Notes under the pieces: model-generated
Told to the model about the DNA's origin: nothing
Seen by the model: only the letters and a program-made list of their open reading frames with translations
Databases searched by the model: none
Assembly: GCF_009363655.1 (NCBI RefSeq)
Contig: NZ_CP045393.1
Coordinates: 1,736,001-1,800,000, forward strand
Length of the DNA: 64,000 nt
Direction of reading: 5' to 3'
From: Roseovarius sp. THAF27
GTDB lineage: Bacteria; Pseudomonadota; Alphaproteobacteria; Rhodobacterales; Rhodobacteraceae
In this document: positions 17,447 through 27,536 of the stretch, piece after piece
How positions within the stretch are numbered: the stretch's first letter is position 1
How the letters are laid out: every line of letters starts with the position of its first letter
Made by a program: the position numbers and the translations under genes

Positions 17447-20400
17447 ATGAAGATCGAAAGAAAGTTTACCAAGGCAGGTCAGGACGCTTACGCGGAGCTG
17501 GATTTCGTCACCACGAGTTCGGAAATCCGCAACCCTGACGGCACCACCGTCTTCAAGCTGGATGACGTCGAAGTCCCCGCGAAATGGAGCCAGGTCGCCA
17601 GCGACGTGATCGCCCAGAAATACTTTCGCAAGGCCGGCGTGCCCACCGAGCTGAAGAAGGTCAAGGAAAAGGACGTGCCCGAGTTCCTGTGGCGCTCGGT
17701 TCCCGCCAGCGACGACACGCCGAAAACCGGCGAAACCAGCGCCAAGCAGGTCTTCGACCGGCTGGCCGGCGCCTGGGCCTATTGGGGCTGGAAGGGGGGC
17801 TATTTCACCACCGAGGAAGACGCCCGTGCCTATTTCGACGAGATGCGCTTCATGCTGGCGCGGCAGATGGCGGCGCCCAACAGCCCGCAATGGTTCAACA
17901 CCGGCCTGCACTGGGCTTACGGCATCGACGGCCCCGGCCAGGGCCACTACTACGTGGATTTCAAGACGGGCGAACTGACCAAATCGAGCAGCGCCTATGA
18001 GCACCCGCAGCCCCATGCGTGTTTCATCCAGTCGGTCAAGGACGACCTTGTCGGCGACGGCGGCATCATGGATCTGTGGGTGCGCGAGGCCCGCCTGTTC
18101 AAGTACGGCTCGGGCACCGGCACCAACTTCTCCTCGCTGCGTGCGGCAAACGAGCCGCTGTCGGGTGGCGGCAAATCCAGCGGCCTGATGGGGTTCCTGA
18201 AGATCGGCGACCGTGCGGCGGGTGCGATCAAGTCGGGCGGCACCACGCGCCGCGCCGCCAAGATGGTGATCTGCGACGTCGATCACCCCGATATCGAGGA
18301 TTTCATCAACTGGAAGGTCATCGAGGAACAGAAGGTGGCGTCGATCGTCGCCGGCTCCAAGATGCACGAGGCGAAGCTGAACGACATCTTCGGCGCGATC
18401 CGCGCCTGGGACGGCAGCACCGAGGATGCGGTCGACCCCAGCAAGAACGCACAACTCAAGGACGCCATTCGCGGCGCGAAAAAGTCGGCCATCCCGGAAA
18501 CCTACGTCAAGCGCGTGCTGGACTACGCTCGCCAGGGCTACGAGAGCATCGAGTTTCCGACCTATGACACCGACTGGGACAGTGAAGCATACGCCTCCGT
18601 ATCGGGGCAGAACTCCAACAACTCGATCCGCGTGACCGATGCCTTCCTGAAGGCGGTCAAGGACGACGCGATGTGGCCGCTGACCAACCGCACTGACGGC
18701 AAGGTGGTCAAGGAAATCCCCGCCCGCGAACTGTGGGAGAAGGTGGGCCATGCCGCATGGGCCTGCGCCGATCCGGGCATCCAGTACCACGACACCGTCA
18801 ACGCCTGGCACACCTGCCCGGAAGATGGGGAGATCCGCGGCTCGAACCCGTGCTCGGAATACATGTTCCTTGACGACACGGCCTGCAACCTGGCGTCGAT
18901 GAACCTGCTGCAGTTCTTCGACGGCACCACGTTCGATGCGGAAGCGTATGTTCACGCCACGCGTCTGTGGACAGTGACGCTGGAAATCTCGGTCACGATG
19001 GCGCAGTTCCCCAGCCAGGAAATCGCGCAGCTCAGCTATGAATTCCGCACGCTGGGGCTGGGCTACGCCAATATCGGCGGCCTGCTGATGAACATGGGCT
19101 TTGGCTATGACAGTGACGAGGGCCGGGCGCTTTGCGGCGCGCTGACAGCGATCATGACCGGCGTGGCCTATGCCACCTCGGCCGAGATGGCCAAGGAACT
19201 GGGACCGTTCGCCGGCTACAAGCGCAACAAGGCGCACATGCTGCGGGTCATGCGCAACCACCGCAACGCGGCCTATGGCGCGACCGAGGGCTATGAGGGG
19301 CTGGCGGTGAAACCCGTGCCGCTGGACCTGGCCAACGTGCCCGACAGCCGCCTGGCCGATCTGGCGATGGCCAGCTGGGACGAGGCGCTGAAACTGGGCG
19401 AAAAGCACGGCTACCGCAACGCGCAGTCGACCGTGATCGCACCCACCGGCACCATCGGTCTGGTGATGGATTGCGACACCACCGGCATCGAGCCCGACTT
19501 CGCGCTGGTCAAATTCAAGAAGCTGGCCGGGGGCGGCTATTTCAAGATCATCAACCAGTCGGTGCCCGCCGCGCTTGAAAAGCTGGGCTATGGCAGTGCG
19601 CAGATCGAGGAAATCGTGGCCTATGCCGTGGGTCACGGCACCATCGGCAACGCGCCGGGCGTCAACCACACCACGCTGGCGGGCCACGGCTTTGGCGCCA
19701 ACGAGCTGGCCAAGATCGACGCGGCGCTTGGCAGCGCCTTCGACATCCGCTTTGTCTTCAACCAGTGGACCCTCGGCGAGGAGTTCTGCCGCAACGTGCT
19801 GGGCATCCCGGCGGAAAAGCTGAACGACCCGACCTTCGACCTGCTGGCCTCGCTGGGCTATTCCAAGCAGGATATCGAGGCGGCCAACGACCACGTTTGC
19901 GGGACGATGACGCTGGAAGGCGCACCGCACCTCAAGGAAGAGCACTACGTGGTCTTCGACTGCGCCAACCCCTGCGGCAAGAAGGGCAAGCGCTTCCTGT
20001 CGGTGAACTCCCACATCGACATGATGGCGGCGGCGCAGTCGTTTATTTCGGGCGCGATCTCCAAGACGATCAACATGCCCAACGACGCCACCATCGAGGA
20101 TTGCCAGGAAGCGTACGAGCGCAGCTGGCAGATGGGGGTCAAGGCCAACGCGCTTTACCGCGACGGCTCGAAACTCAGCCAGCCGCTGGCCGCGGCCCTG
20201 GTCGAGGATGACGACGAAGCCGCCGAGGTGCTGGAGACCGGCTCGGCCCAGGAAAAGGCCGCCGTGCTGGCCGAGAAGATCGTCGAGAAGGTGATCGTCA
20301 AGGAAATGGTCCGCTCGCACCGCGAGAAGATGCCGGAGCGCCGCAAGGGCTACACCCAGAAGGCCGTCGTCGGCGGGCACAAGGTGTACCTGCGCACGGG

Positions 20401-21115
20401 CGAATATGGTGACGGCTCGCTTGGCGAGATCTTCATCGACATGCACAAGGAAGGTGCGGGGTTCCGGGCGATGATGAACAACTTCGCCATCGCGGTCAGC
20501 GTCGGCTTGCAATACGGCGTGCCGCTGGAGGAGTTCGTGGATGCCTTCACCTTCACCAAGTTCGAACCGGCAGGCATGGTGCAGGGCAACGACAGCATCA
20601 AGAACGCGACGTCGATCCTGGACTATATCTTCCGCGAACTGGCGGTCAGCTACCTCGACCGCACGGACCTCGCGCATGTCAAACCCGAAGGCGCGTCGTT
20701 CGACGATTTGGGCCGCGGCGAAGAGGAAGGCGTGAGCAATATCAAGGAGATGTCGGGCGAAGCTGCGTCCAAGTCCCTCGAAGTGCTCAAGCAGATCAGC
20801 TCCACGGGCTACCTGCGCAAGCGTCTGCCCCAGGAACTGGTGGTGCTGAACGGCGGGGCGGCGCTGGCCACGGCGCTGGACAGCGGCGATCCTGAAACCG
20901 CGCTGCAAACGCTGGTGCCGGAAACCAAGGCATCGGTCGCTGCGACCACCACCACGGCGGTCTCGTCAGGCACGGTTGGCATGACGGCGGCGACCAAGGC
21001 CAAGATGCAGGGCTACGAAGGCGAGGCCTGCGGCGAATGCGGCAACTACACGCTGGTGCGCAACGGCACCTGCATGAAGTGCAACACCTGCGGCGCAACG
21101 AGCGGGTGTAGCTGA
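17447..21115 (+). CDS. nrdJ: Adenosylcobalamin-dependent (class II) ribonucleoside-diphosphate reductase
   Basis: A 1222-residue class II ribonucleotide reductase that makes deoxynucleotides with a B12-derived radical and works with or without oxygen. The N-terminal catalytic region includes Cys192 (HACFIQS) and the NPCSEY motif (about 467-472). A substrate loop [14 protein letters not shown] (about 221-234) and [19 protein letters not shown] (about 668-686) match the family. The C-terminus ends in a CxxC-rich tail ([16 protein letters not shown]) that may bind zinc or relay electrons. It is full length for the alphaproteobacterial long form. The upstream region has NrdR-like and DnaA sites. 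Confidence 0.97.
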   Translation: MKIERKFTKAGQDAYAELDFVTTSSEIRNPDGTTVFKLDDVEVPAKWSQVASDVIAQKYFRKAGVPTELKKVKEKDVPEFLWRSVPASDDTPKTGETSAKQVFDRLAGAWAYWGWKGGYFTTEEDARAYFDEMRFMLARQMAAPNSPQWFNTGLHWAYGIDGPGQGHYYVDFKTGELTKSSSAYEHPQPHACFIQSVKDDLVGDGGIMDLWVREARLFKYGSGTGTNFSSLRAANEPLSGGGKSSGLMGFLKIGDRAAGAIKSGGTTRRAAKMVICDVDHPDIEDFINWKVIEEQKVASIVAGSKMHEAKLNDIFGAIRAWDGSTEDAVDPSKNAQLKDAIRGAKKSAIPETYVKRVLDYARQGYESIEFPTYDTDWDSEAYASVSGQNSNNSIRVTDAFLKAVKDDAMWPLTNRTDGKVVKEIPARELWEKVGHAAWACADPGIQYHDTVNAWHTCPEDGEIRGSNPCSEYMFLDDTACNLASMNLLQFFDGTTFDAEAYVHATRLWTVTLEISVTMAQFPSQEIAQLSYEFRTLGLGYANIGGLLMNMGFGYDSDEGRALCGALTAIMTGVAYATSAEMAKELGPFAGYKRNKAHMLRVMRNHRNAAYGATEGYEGLAVKPVPLDLANVPDSRLADLAMASWDEALKLGEKHGYRNAQSTVIAPTGTIGLVMDCDTTGIEPDFALVKFKKLAGGGYFKIINQSVPAALEKLGYGSAQIEEIVAYAVGHGTIGNAPGVNHTTLAGHGFGANELAKIDAALGSAFDIRFVFNQWTLGEEFCRNVLGIPAEKLNDPTFDLLASLGYSKQDIEAANDHVCGTMTLEGAPHLKEEHYVVFDCANPCGKKGKRFLSVNSHIDMMAAAQSFISGAISKTINMPNDATIEDCQEAYERSWQMGVKANALYRDGSKLSQPLAAALVEDDDEAAEVLETGSAQEKAAVLAEKIVEKVIVKEMVRSHREKMPERRKGYTQKAVVGGHKVYLRTGEYGDGSLGEIFIDMHKEGAGFRAMMNNFAIAVSVGLQYGVPLEEFVDAFTFTKFEPAGMVQGNDSIKNATSILDYIFRELAVSYLDRTDLAHVKPEGASFDDLGRGEEEGVSNIKEMSGEAASKSLEVLKQISSTGYLRKRLPQELVVLNGGAALATALDSGDPETALQTLVPETKASVAATTTTAVSSGTVGMTAATKAKMQGYEGEACGECGNYTLVRNGTCMKCNTCGATSGCS

Positions 21116-21355
21116 GAGACACACATCCCTGGGGGATGTGCAGGGGCGGTCCCGGTTTGGCGTTAGGCCGGCCGCCCCGACGAGACAGGCCAGAGGCGCG
21201 AGACATCGCGGACGGTCTGAAGACTAGGGTGGGGGCAGACTATCGCTCTGACCCATCCTGATCCGGGGCGGGTGCGCTCGCCCCTGACGCAGCTCAGGCC
21301 GCAGGCAGAAACCGGGCGGTACATAAAGAGTGAGCCTGAGCGGCGAAACTTGCAC
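21116..21355 (+). ncRNA. Structured nrdJ 3' region, candidate small RNA
   Basis: No protein is supported. The segment folds into a chain of plus-strand hairpins: CACATCCC/GGGATGTG (21122-21140), GGGGCGG/CCGCCCC (21143-21178), GGGTGGG/CCCATCC (21227-21258), GGGGCG/CGCCCC (21265-21284) and GCTCAGGC/GCCTGAGC (21292-21341), and ends at an intrinsic terminator. This could be a long structured 3' UTR or an independent small RNA. It does not match motifs I know for tmRNA, RNase P or SRP RNA. Confidence 0.4.
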
Positions 21356-21381
21356 CGGGGGGCCTTGTGCCCCCCGTTTTT
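21356..21381 (+). terminator. Intrinsic terminator after nrdJ
   Basis: CGGGGGG (21356-21362) pairs with CCCCCCG (21370-21376) around a 7-base loop, followed by five T residues (21377-21381). This is a strong rho-independent terminator for nrdJ and the structured region in front of it. The remaining bases to 21513 hold nothing recognisable. Confidence 0.88.
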
Positions 21382-21513
21382 CTTGTGTCCTCAGGGACGT
21401 AGCGACCGTTCTTCCCGGACGCAGAAGCCAAGGTCACGCGGTTTCACCCGGGACCGAGGCGGCATCAACTTCAGGTCCATTGTCCGAGCCGAGCGCGTAT
21501 GAGTGACGGCGCC

Positions 21514-22566
21514 TTACGGCGTGGCGCGTTGCACCATGCCGAAAAGGTCGCGCGGGTCGTCCGGGTCGGCCAGCAGGTCGAGGTCGAGAAAGCAATCCGT
21601 GCCGGGAATATGGTCGCGGATGTAGCGCAGGGCGCTGAAATCCTCGATGGCGAAGCCCACGCTGTCGAAGAGCGTGATTTGCCGGTCGCTGGTCCGGCCC
21701 GGTGCGGCCCCGGTCAGGACCTGCCAGAACTCGGTCACCGGATGGTCCGGCTCCATCTGCTGGATCTCGCCCTCGATCCGGGTCTGTTCGGGGTATTCCA
21801 CGAAAATGTCCGACCGGGTCAAAATCGCCGGGGCAAGTTCCGTCTTGCCGGGGCAGTCGCCGCCGATGGCATTGATATGCACGCCTTCGCCGATCATGTT
21901 GTCGGTCAGGATCGTGGCATATTGCTTGTCCGCCGTGCAGGTGGTGATGATCTGCGCGCCTTCCATGCTTTCTTCGGCGCTGTCGCATTCCACCACGTTC
22001 AGGCCCAAACCCTTGAGGTTGCGCGCCGCCTTGCGCGTTGCCGCCTTGTCGATGTCCCACAGGCGCACGGTTTTCAGGCCCAGAACCGCCTTCATCGCAA
22101 GGCTCTGGAATTCCGACTGCGCGCCGTTGCCGATCATCGCCATGGTGTCCGCGCCCTTGGGCGCCAGGTGTTTCGCCACCAGCGCCGAGGTGGCCGCGGT
22201 GCGCAGGGCGGTCAGCACCGTCATCTCGGTCAGCAGCACCGGATAGCCGGTGTCCACATCCGCCAGGAGGCCGAAGGCGGTCACGGTCTGCAGCCCGTCC
22301 TTGGTGTTCTTGGGGTGGCCGTTGACGTATTTGAACCCATAGGCTTCGCCGTCCGAGGTGGGCATCAGCTCGATCACGCCCACGTCCGAGTGGCTGGCGA
22401 CGCGCGGCGTCTTGTCGAACAGCTCCCACCGGGCGAAATCGGCGGCGATATACTCGGCCAGCCCGGTCATCATCTTCTCGATGCCGATCCGGTGCACGAG
22501 GCGCATCATGTTCTCGACGGAGACGAACGGCACGAGCGCCTTGTCGGAGGGGGCGAGGATGGGCAT
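21514..22566 (-). CDS. ocd: Ornithine cyclodeaminase
   Basis: A 350-residue member of the ornithine cyclodeaminase/mu-crystallin family, which converts ornithine to proline and ammonia with bound NAD. Conserved parts are GFKYVNGHPKNT (about 77-88), MTVLTALRTAATSA (about 109-122), the Rossmann motif IGNGAQSEFQ and the NAIGGDCPGKTEL segment with the catalytic aspartate. I start at ATG 22566. It follows arginase by 17 bases, so the pair routes arginine to proline. Confidence 0.93.
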   Translation of the reverse strand: MPILAPSDKALVPFVSVENMMRLVHRIGIEKMMTGLAEYIAADFARWELFDKTPRVASHSDVGVIELMPTSDGEAYGFKYVNGHPKNTKDGLQTVTAFGLLADVDTGYPVLLTEMTVLTALRTAATSALVAKHLAPKGADTMAMIGNGAQSEFQSLAMKAVLGLKTVRLWDIDKAATRKAARNLKGLGLNVVECDSAEESMEGAQIITTCTADKQYATILTDNMIGEGVHINAIGGDCPGKTELAPAILTRSDIFVEYPEQTRIEGEIQQMEPDHPVTEFWQVLTGAAPGRTSDRQITLFDSVGFAIEDFSALRYIRDHIPGTDCFLDLDLLADPDDPRDLFGMVQRATP

Positions 22567-22583
22567 GTCAGGCTCCTTTGAAA

Positions 22584-23513
22584 TCAGGCGAAGGCGCGGG
22601 TGGGGCGGTCGAAGATGCGGCGGCCAAGCGCCGAGGCGGTCAGTTCCACCATCACCTGCGCCGTGCGGCCGCGCTCGTCGAGGAAGGGGTTGAGTTCGAC
22701 AAGGTCGAGCGAGGTCATCAGGCCGCTGTCGCAGATCATCTCCATCACCAGATGCGCCTCGCGGATCGTGGCGCCGCCCGGCACGGTGGTGCCAACGGCG
22801 GGCGCGATGCCGGGGTCGAGGAAATCGACATCGAACGAGACGTGCAGCATCCCGTTCGCCGCCGCGACCGTGTCGAGGAAGGCGGCGAGGGGCCGCGCGA
22901 TGCCCTGCTCGTCGATGCTGCGCATGTCGTGGCGATGGGCGGGGGTGGATTGCAGGAATTCCCGTTCGTCCGGGTCGACCGACCGCAGGCCGAGGAAACA
23001 GATGTTTTCGTAGGGGACCGGGTGGGCGACCTCGGGAAATCCGTCGAAGCCGTCGCGCCCCGTGGCATAGCCCAGCGGCGTGCCGTGCAGGTTGCCGGAT
23101 TCCGTGCTTTGCGGAGTGTGGAAATCGGTATGCGCGTCGAGCCACAGCACGAATTGCGGGCGGCCCACGCGGGCGGCATGGTTGGCCACGCCGATCACGC
23201 TGCCCAAAGACAGCGCATGGTCGCCGCCGAGGAAAATAGGCAGGCCGCTGTCCATTGCCTTTTCAGCGGCGTCCGCAATGCTCTGGGTCCAGCCGATGGT
23301 TTCCGCCGGCTGCACCAGGTGGCCGGGCAGCGAGGCGGGCGCGGTGGCCGGGGCAGGGGTCAGGTTGCCCCAGTCCTCTACCGTGTGGCCCAGTGAGGCC
23401 AGCGATGTCTCGATCCCCGCCACGCGCAGCGCGTCCGAGCCCATCAGGCAGCCGCGCCTTGCCTTGCCGCTGTCCACGGGGGCACCGATCAGAATACAGT
23501 TGGTCTGGGTCAT
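22584..23513 (-). CDS. rocF: Arginase
   Basis: A 309-residue ureohydrolase that splits arginine to ornithine and urea. Manganese ligands are visible in GGDHALSLG, WLDAHTDFHT and SFDVDFLDP. The N-terminal APVDSGKARRGC and the substrate-binding HGTPLG (about 143) point to arginase rather than agmatinase. It is upstream of ocd in one transcript and divergent from an Lrp-type regulator, which very likely controls it. Confidence 0.93.
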   Translation of the reverse strand: MTQTNCILIGAPVDSGKARRGCLMGSDALRVAGIETSLASLGHTVEDWGNLTPAPATAPASLPGHLVQPAETIGWTQSIADAAEKAMDSGLPIFLGGDHALSLGSVIGVANHAARVGRPQFVLWLDAHTDFHTPQSTESGNLHGTPLGYATGRDGFDGFPEVAHPVPYENICFLGLRSVDPDEREFLQSTPAHRHDMRSIDEQGIARPLAAFLDTVAAANGMLHVSFDVDFLDPGIAPAVGTTVPGGATIREAHLVMEMICDSGLMTSLDLVELNPFLDERGRTAQVMVELTASALGRRIFDRPTRAFA

Positions 23514-23572
23514 CGCACGGCTCCTTTTGGTGTTGGCCAGAATGTTGTTGCTAAAATGGTCGGAATGAAGCA

Positions 23573-23589
23573 GGTATTTTGTTCATACC
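23573..23589. promoter_or_regulatory. Candidate Lrp-type operator between rocF and the regulator
   Basis: GGTAT (23573-23577) and ATACC (23585-23589) form an inverted repeat with a 7-base spacer in the 103-base divergent promoter region. The size and AT-rich centre suit an Lrp/AsnC-family site. Assignment to the adjacent regulator is inferred. Confidence 0.4.
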
Positions 23590-23616
23590 GAAACCAATAT
23601 CGGCAAAACGGAGGCT

Positions 23617-24057
23617 ATGGTCTGCAAAATGGATGCGGTGGATCAGAAACTGCTGTCGGCCCTCCGGCACGACGCCCGCGCGTCGCTGTCGGAACTGGCG
23701 ATGACGCTTGGCGTGTCGCGCACCACGGTGCGCTCGCGGATCGACCGGCTGAAGGCCTCGGGCAAGATCGTCGGCTTCACGGTCGTGCTGAAAGAGGACA
23801 CGATCCGCGATCCGGTGCGCGGACTGATGATGCTGGGCATCGAGGGGCGCGGCACCGAGCGGGTCGAGCGCCGCCTGCGCGGCCTTTCGGCGGTGCGCGC
23901 CCTGCACAGCACCAATGGCCGCTGGGACCTGATCGTCGAGATCGGGGCCGAAACGCTGGAGGAGCTCGATGCGGTGCTGGCCGAGATAAGGCGCTTCGAG
24001 GGTGTCGCGACGTCCGAGACGAGCCTGCTCTTGAGCACCAAGAAACAGGCAGGTTAA
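23617..24057 (+). CDS. Lrp/AsnC family transcriptional regulator
   Basis: A 146-residue regulator: an N-terminal helix-turn-helix (about 5-55, DQKLLSALRHDARASLSELA then SRTTVRSRIDRLKASG) and a C-terminal ligand-sensing RAM/AsnC domain (VRALHSTNGRWDLIVEI). It is divergent from rocF-ocd, so it probably activates arginine or ornithine catabolism in response to an amino acid. ATG 23617 has a GGAGG-like site; ATG 23629 is an alternative. It converges on dsbB with a 4-base overlap of stops. Confidence 0.9.
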   Translation: MVCKMDAVDQKLLSALRHDARASLSELAMTLGVSRTTVRSRIDRLKASGKIVGFTVVLKEDTIRDPVRGLMMLGIEGRGTERVERRLRGLSAVRALHSTNGRWDLIVEIGAETLEELDAVLAEIRRFEGVATSETSLLLSTKKQAG

Positions 24058-24530
24058 GCGGCCCGGCGCAGCGCCATCAGCCAGAACACCGCCAAGAGAA
24101 GCGAGGCCAGCATGTTCCAGCTGGCCATCGACAGGCCCAGCATCTGCCACGCCACCTCGTTGCAGCGCACCAGCGGCGCTGACATGATCTGTTCCATCAG
24201 CTCGTCCGTGCTCATGCCCGCCGTGCTGCCCGACGAACAGGACGAGGGGCCTTCCCACCAGCCGCGTTCGACGCCCGTGTGATAAAAGCCGATCGCGGCC
24301 GTGGTCAGCGCCGCCAGCAATCCGGCTCCCAGCAAGAGCCGCACCGCCCCGACGCCCAGAGGCACCAGCAGCACCAGCGCCCCGAAAACGACCGCCGCGC
24401 CATGGGGCCAGCGCTGCCAGATGCACATCTTGCACGGCGCAAGCCCGCCCAGGTGCTGAAAGGCCAAAGCGCCCAGAAGCAGGGCCAGGGAGCCGACGGC
24501 GGCGAGGAGTACAAGGGAGTTACGGGTCAC
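24054..24530 (-). CDS. dsbB: Disulfide bond formation protein B
   Basis: A 158-residue inner-membrane protein with four predicted helices. The first periplasmic CxxC pair is in PCKMCIWQRW (about 32-41), and a second pair is formed by the cysteines in SSCSSG and VRCNE. DsbB passes electrons from DsbA to quinone to drive disulfide formation in the periplasm. No dsbA is in the window. Confidence 0.9.
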   Translation of the reverse strand: MTRNSLVLLAAVGSLALLLGALAFQHLGGLAPCKMCIWQRWPHGAAVVFGALVLLVPLGVGAVRLLLGAGLLAALTTAAIGFYHTGVERGWWEGPSSCSSGSTAGMSTDELMEQIMSAPLVRCNEVAWQMLGLSMASWNMLASLLLAVFWLMALRRAA

Positions 24531-24604
24531 GTTTGCCTCGAACGGTAAGGGGTGGTCGCATTAGACCGGGTATGCGGTGCTTCGCAAGGGAGGATCTTGC
24601 CGGG

Positions 24605-25219
24605 TCACAGGCCCAGCCATCCCCGGATCAGGCTGACCAGCGTTGCCCCGGCGAAGAGCAGCGTGGCGATCCACGCGGTGCCCAGCACGGCGCCGATCAG
24701 AACCAGGATACCGTCGCGTTGCAGCAGGCCCATCGCCACCACCACCACGGCAAAGCCCGGCACGGTGTTGGTGGCGGGCAGGGGCACCAAAATCGACGCG
24801 CTGAACAGCACCAGCGCGGCGCCGACGAAGTGATCCATCGGCCTGCGGGTCAGAACCCCGAGGCGCGGCCTGCTCACCGCCTCGATCCGGCGCAGCCATG
24901 GGCCGGCGCGTTCGGCCAGCCGGCGCAGGCTGGCCGTGGCGACGCGGCGCGCGGCCAGCTTTCCCGGCAGCCAGGGTACCCGCCGACCGAACATGATCTG
25001 GACCGAGACGAACATCAGCGGCAGGGCCACGATCTGCGGCACGCCATAGAGGAACGGGATGCAGCAGGGCAGGGCCAGGATCAGCAGGAAGAGCCCGAAG
25101 GCGCGTTCGTGCAACTGCTCCAGGATCCAGGCCAGCGAGACCTCGGTGCCCTCGGCGCGGGCGGTCAACTGGTCCAGCCGGTCCGAGATCGCAAGATCTT
25201 CCGGGGCGGTCTCGGTCAT
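24605..25219 (-). CDS. ExoD-family membrane protein
   Basis: About 204 residues with several hydrophobic helices in the C-terminal two thirds. Recognisable segments are LHERAFGLFLLILALPCCIP and GVPQIVALPLMFVSVQ, matching the exopolysaccharide synthesis ExoD family first described in rhizobia. Its biochemical role is unknown. I start at ATG 25219 (MTETAPED); the frame is open to 25282 but the extra part is not conserved-looking. Confidence 0.85.
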   Translation of the reverse strand: MTETAPEDLAISDRLDQLTARAEGTEVSLAWILEQLHERAFGLFLLILALPCCIPFLYGVPQIVALPLMFVSVQIMFGRRVPWLPGKLAARRVATASLRRLAERAGPWLRRIEAVSRPRLGVLTRRPMDHFVGAALVLFSASILVPLPATNTVPGFAVVVVAMGLLQRDGILVLIGAVLGTAWIATLLFAGATLVSLIRGWLGL

Positions 25220-25348
25220 GCTCTGGGGTCCTTGGACAGAGAGGGGCGAAGGGGTCGTCGGCTCTGCGGTAGCAAATCGCATGGCCCGACGCCAGCGTCA
25301 GTTCTGCTATTGTCCTCGGGCGACGAGTTGGGTAGAGGTTGGGTCCGT

Positions 25349-25434
25349 GCCCAAGTGGCGGAATGGTAGACGCAGGGGATTCAAAATCCCCCGGTAGTGA
25401 TACCGTGCCGGTTCGAGTCCGGCCTTGGGTACCA
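25349..25434 (+). tRNA. tRNA-Leu (anticodon CAA), island insertion target
   Basis: An 86-base class II tRNA with long variable arm and encoded CCA. The acceptor GCCCAAG pairs with CTTGGGT. The anticodon stem-loop is GGGATTCAAAATCCC (anticodon CAA). The T-arm is CCGGTTCGAGTCCGG. Its 3' 56 bases are repeated at 39706-39761, which marks it as the attachment site of the genomic island. Confidence 0.95.
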
Positions 25435-25435
25435 A
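25379..25435 (+). repeat. Left attachment repeat (attL) inside tRNA-Leu
   Basis: The 57 bases from the anticodon loop to just after the CCA of tRNA-Leu recur at 39706-39761, with one missing A in the second copy and no other difference. This is the direct repeat expected from tyrosine-recombinase integration at a tRNA 3' end. Confidence 0.92.
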
Positions 25436-25490
25436 TGATTTCAATGGGTTGCACGCTGAGCAATGAGGTGCTGGTCTTCAGGCGTTGTGT

Positions 25491-25514
25491 GACTCCCACA
25501 CGCGACTCCCACAT
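25491..25514 (+). promoter_or_regulatory. Two GACTCCCACA motifs at the left island end
   Basis: GACTCCCACA at 25491-25500 and GACTCCCACAT at 25504-25514 are tandem copies with a 3-base gap, between the tRNA and the integrase stop. The same motif appears twice near the right end. They look like arm-type binding sites for integrase or excisionase. Confidence 0.5.
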
Positions 25515-26359
25515 CATTCTTTGAAGCGCCGCTTCTGTGCGGTTCGCGACATTGCTTTGCGGTTCGCCTGTTTCCGGTAGTATGCTACTGTTTCAGCGCT
25601 CTGGCCTGTTACAGCTTGGATTTCCGCGTCGGAGCAGTTGGCTTCCGCGAGTTCAACGCATGCGCGTTTGCGGAGACCATGTAGAGTGTAACGATTTGCG
25701 TCGTCGTCGTGCTCCTTGGCAAGGTCGAGAAGTGTCGCGCGCCATGCTCGGAATGACTTCTCCACAGAGTCATAGGAGCGCGGCGCGTTCTCCGACTTAG
25801 CAAGCACATGCATTGGGCCTTCCTCAAGGTTCTCGATCAGCGTTCGCAAACGGACAGGGCAACAGATCTCGAATGTCTCATCGCCCTTTTCATCCGTGAC
25901 TGCAATCCAATCGCCATTCAAGGCGTTTCTGGGCGTCTTGATCGCCGCAGCAGGCCTCTGTCCGGTCCCATGGATCAGTTCACCTGCAATCCGCACATCT
26001 TCGGGCGCGGTGGCAAGCGCCTCGAGCATCCAATCTGGCCACGCCAAGAATTCACGTTGCGAGCCAAACTTGTCGACGCCTTGGGCCGGATTCTCTCGAA
26101 GCGGCCAGTCCATCTTGTTTTTCGCATAATTCCAAAGAATGGAAACTGTCTGCAACATCCAGTCGGCTGCTCTCGGCGTCGCTGACATTCCGTTGTGCTT
26201 TTTTCGGATAGCTGACTTGGTGGTCGAAGACATTGGCTTATCAGCGTTCTTTTCGAGAATCTTCTCAAACTCACGGTTGTACGACTTCTTGGTGCCGTCC
26301 GAGAGTTTCATCTGGATCCGCGCATCACTACGCCACTCGCGAATGCATTCAGCCCAAGT
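25514..26359 (-). pseudogene. Tyrosine recombinase (integrase), N-terminus lost to IS insertion
   Basis: The coding frame runs from the stop at 25514 to the IS border at 26359. The first ATG inside is at 26311 (265 residues), but coding-like sequence continues upstream of it (TWAECIREWRSDARIQ), so the gene began further away and was cut by the IS. The catalytic part is intact: GTGQRPAAAI (first Arg), TLHGLRKRA (His-x-x-Arg) and a tyrosine in ETVAYYRKQ. The missing part would hold the arm-binding domain. It is the integrase expected for the tRNA-Leu island. Confidence 0.82.
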
Positions 26360-26388
26360 TGGACTTGCCCGGTTTTGGTGGAGAGCGT

Positions 26389-27255
26389 TTAGCTCCCTTC
26401 GCGGGCCTTTCGCTCGAATGCTATCGGGCTTTGGAAGCCGAGCGATGAATGGCGTCTGACGGGATTGTAGAACCCGTCGATGTATCTGGCGATGGCGTTT
26501 TCGGCCTGTTGGCGGGATTTCCAGGCGACCGGCCAGATCAGCTCCGACTTGATGGTTTTGAAGAACGTTTCCACCATTGAGTTGTCATAGCAGTTCCCGC
26601 GCCCGCTCATCGAGATCAAGATGCCACGTTTGCGGAGCCGCGCCTGATAGTCCACCGAGCAGTATTGCGATCCGCGGTCGGAATGGTGAACCAGTCCTGG
26701 CTCAGGGTTGCGAGCGGCCAGAGCATGGCGCAGGGCTGCGATGGCGAGGTCACGCTTCAGACGATCACTCGTGGCCCAACCGACGACGCGGCGCGAGAAG
26801 AGGTCCAAGACAATGGCAAGGTAAAGCCAGCCCTCTGCCGTCCAGATGTAGGAGATGTCCGCACCCCACTTCCTGTCCGGACAGTCCGCCGCGAAATCTT
26901 GTGCCACGAGGTTGGGCGCCACAGGCCAGGCATGTTCACTGTCCGTCGTCCGTTTAAAGCGCCGCTTTTGCCGCGCGATCAACTGGTTCTCGCGCATCAG
27001 TCGTGCCGTGCGGTGCCGCCCTATCTTGAGCCCCTCATTGACGAGGTCGCGGTGCATGCGGGGACTGCCGTAGGTCCCGTTCGACAGCTCAAAGGCCGTT
27101 CGAATGTGGGCAAGATGGATCATGTCCTGCTGCTGGCGATGACAGGCAGGGCGGTCCCGCCAAGCGAAGAACCCGCTCTGGCTGACACCGAGAACATGAC
27201 ACATTCGCCGGATCGGGAAGCTGGCCTTCTCCGCCTCTATGAAAGCGAAGCTCAT
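26389..27255 (-). CDS. IS3-family transposase OrfB (DDE integrase domain)
   Basis: A 288-residue catalytic part. The N-terminal HTH_21 region (IRRMCHVLGVSQSGFFAW) is followed by the rve core with the DDE residues in KWGADISYIW, LVHHSDRGSQY and NCYDNSMVETFFKTIK. Starting alone it would use ATG 27255; more likely it is made as an OrfAB fusion by -1 slippage on AAAAAAG (complement of 27288-27294), since the OrfB frame is open back through that site. Confidence 0.93.
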   Translation of the reverse strand: MSFAFIEAEKASFPIRRMCHVLGVSQSGFFAWRDRPACHRQQQDMIHLAHIRTAFELSNGTYGSPRMHRDLVNEGLKIGRHRTARLMRENQLIARQKRRFKRTTDSEHAWPVAPNLVAQDFAADCPDRKWGADISYIWTAEGWLYLAIVLDLFSRRVVGWATSDRLKRDLAIAALRHALAARNPEPGLVHHSDRGSQYCSVDYQARLRKRGILISMSGRGNCYDNSMVETFFKTIKSELIWPVAWKSRQQAENAIARYIDGFYNPVRRHSSLGFQSPIAFERKAREGS

Positions 27256-27536
27256 CGACTTGCGTCTTTCGCGAAGAAGGTTGCGGCCTTTTTTAAGATG
27301 TCGCGCTCCTGCTTCAGAACCGCGTTCTCGCGTCGCAACCGCTTCAGCTCCGCGTGCAGATCGACCGATGCCTCGACCGGCCCACCAGCGTCCCGCTCGC
27401 GACTGAGCCATCGCGTCAGTGTCGAAAGCCCGATCCCCAGATCCTCCGCGATCTCCCGTCGCGTCCGGCCGCTGGTCAGCGCCAGCCGCACCGCTTCACG
27501 CCGGAACTCCGGCGTCGGTCTGTTTCCGTTTCCCAT
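27252..27536 (-). CDS. IS3-family transposase OrfA (HTH_Tnp_1)
   Basis: A 94-residue DNA-binding subunit with a helix-turn-helix (TRREIAEDLGIGLSTLTRWL, about 25-44) and a leucine-zipper-like coiled coil (ELKRLRRENAVLKQERDILK, about 63-82). It overlaps orfB by 4 bases. The slippery run of six A plus G within its last codons is the usual IS3 frameshift signal. Confidence 0.93.
   Translation of the reverse strand: MGNGNRPTPEFRREAVRLALTSGRTRREIAEDLGIGLSTLTRWLSRERDAGGPVEASVDLHAELKRLRRENAVLKQERDILKKAATFFAKDASR

Noticed and set aside
17246..20908. A 1220-codon open frame on the minus strand opposite nrdJ
   Set aside because: It is the antisense shadow of a real high-GC gene. Its translation is rich in Arg, Gly, His and Val without any recognisable domain, while nrdJ on the plus strand is full length and clearly homologous.
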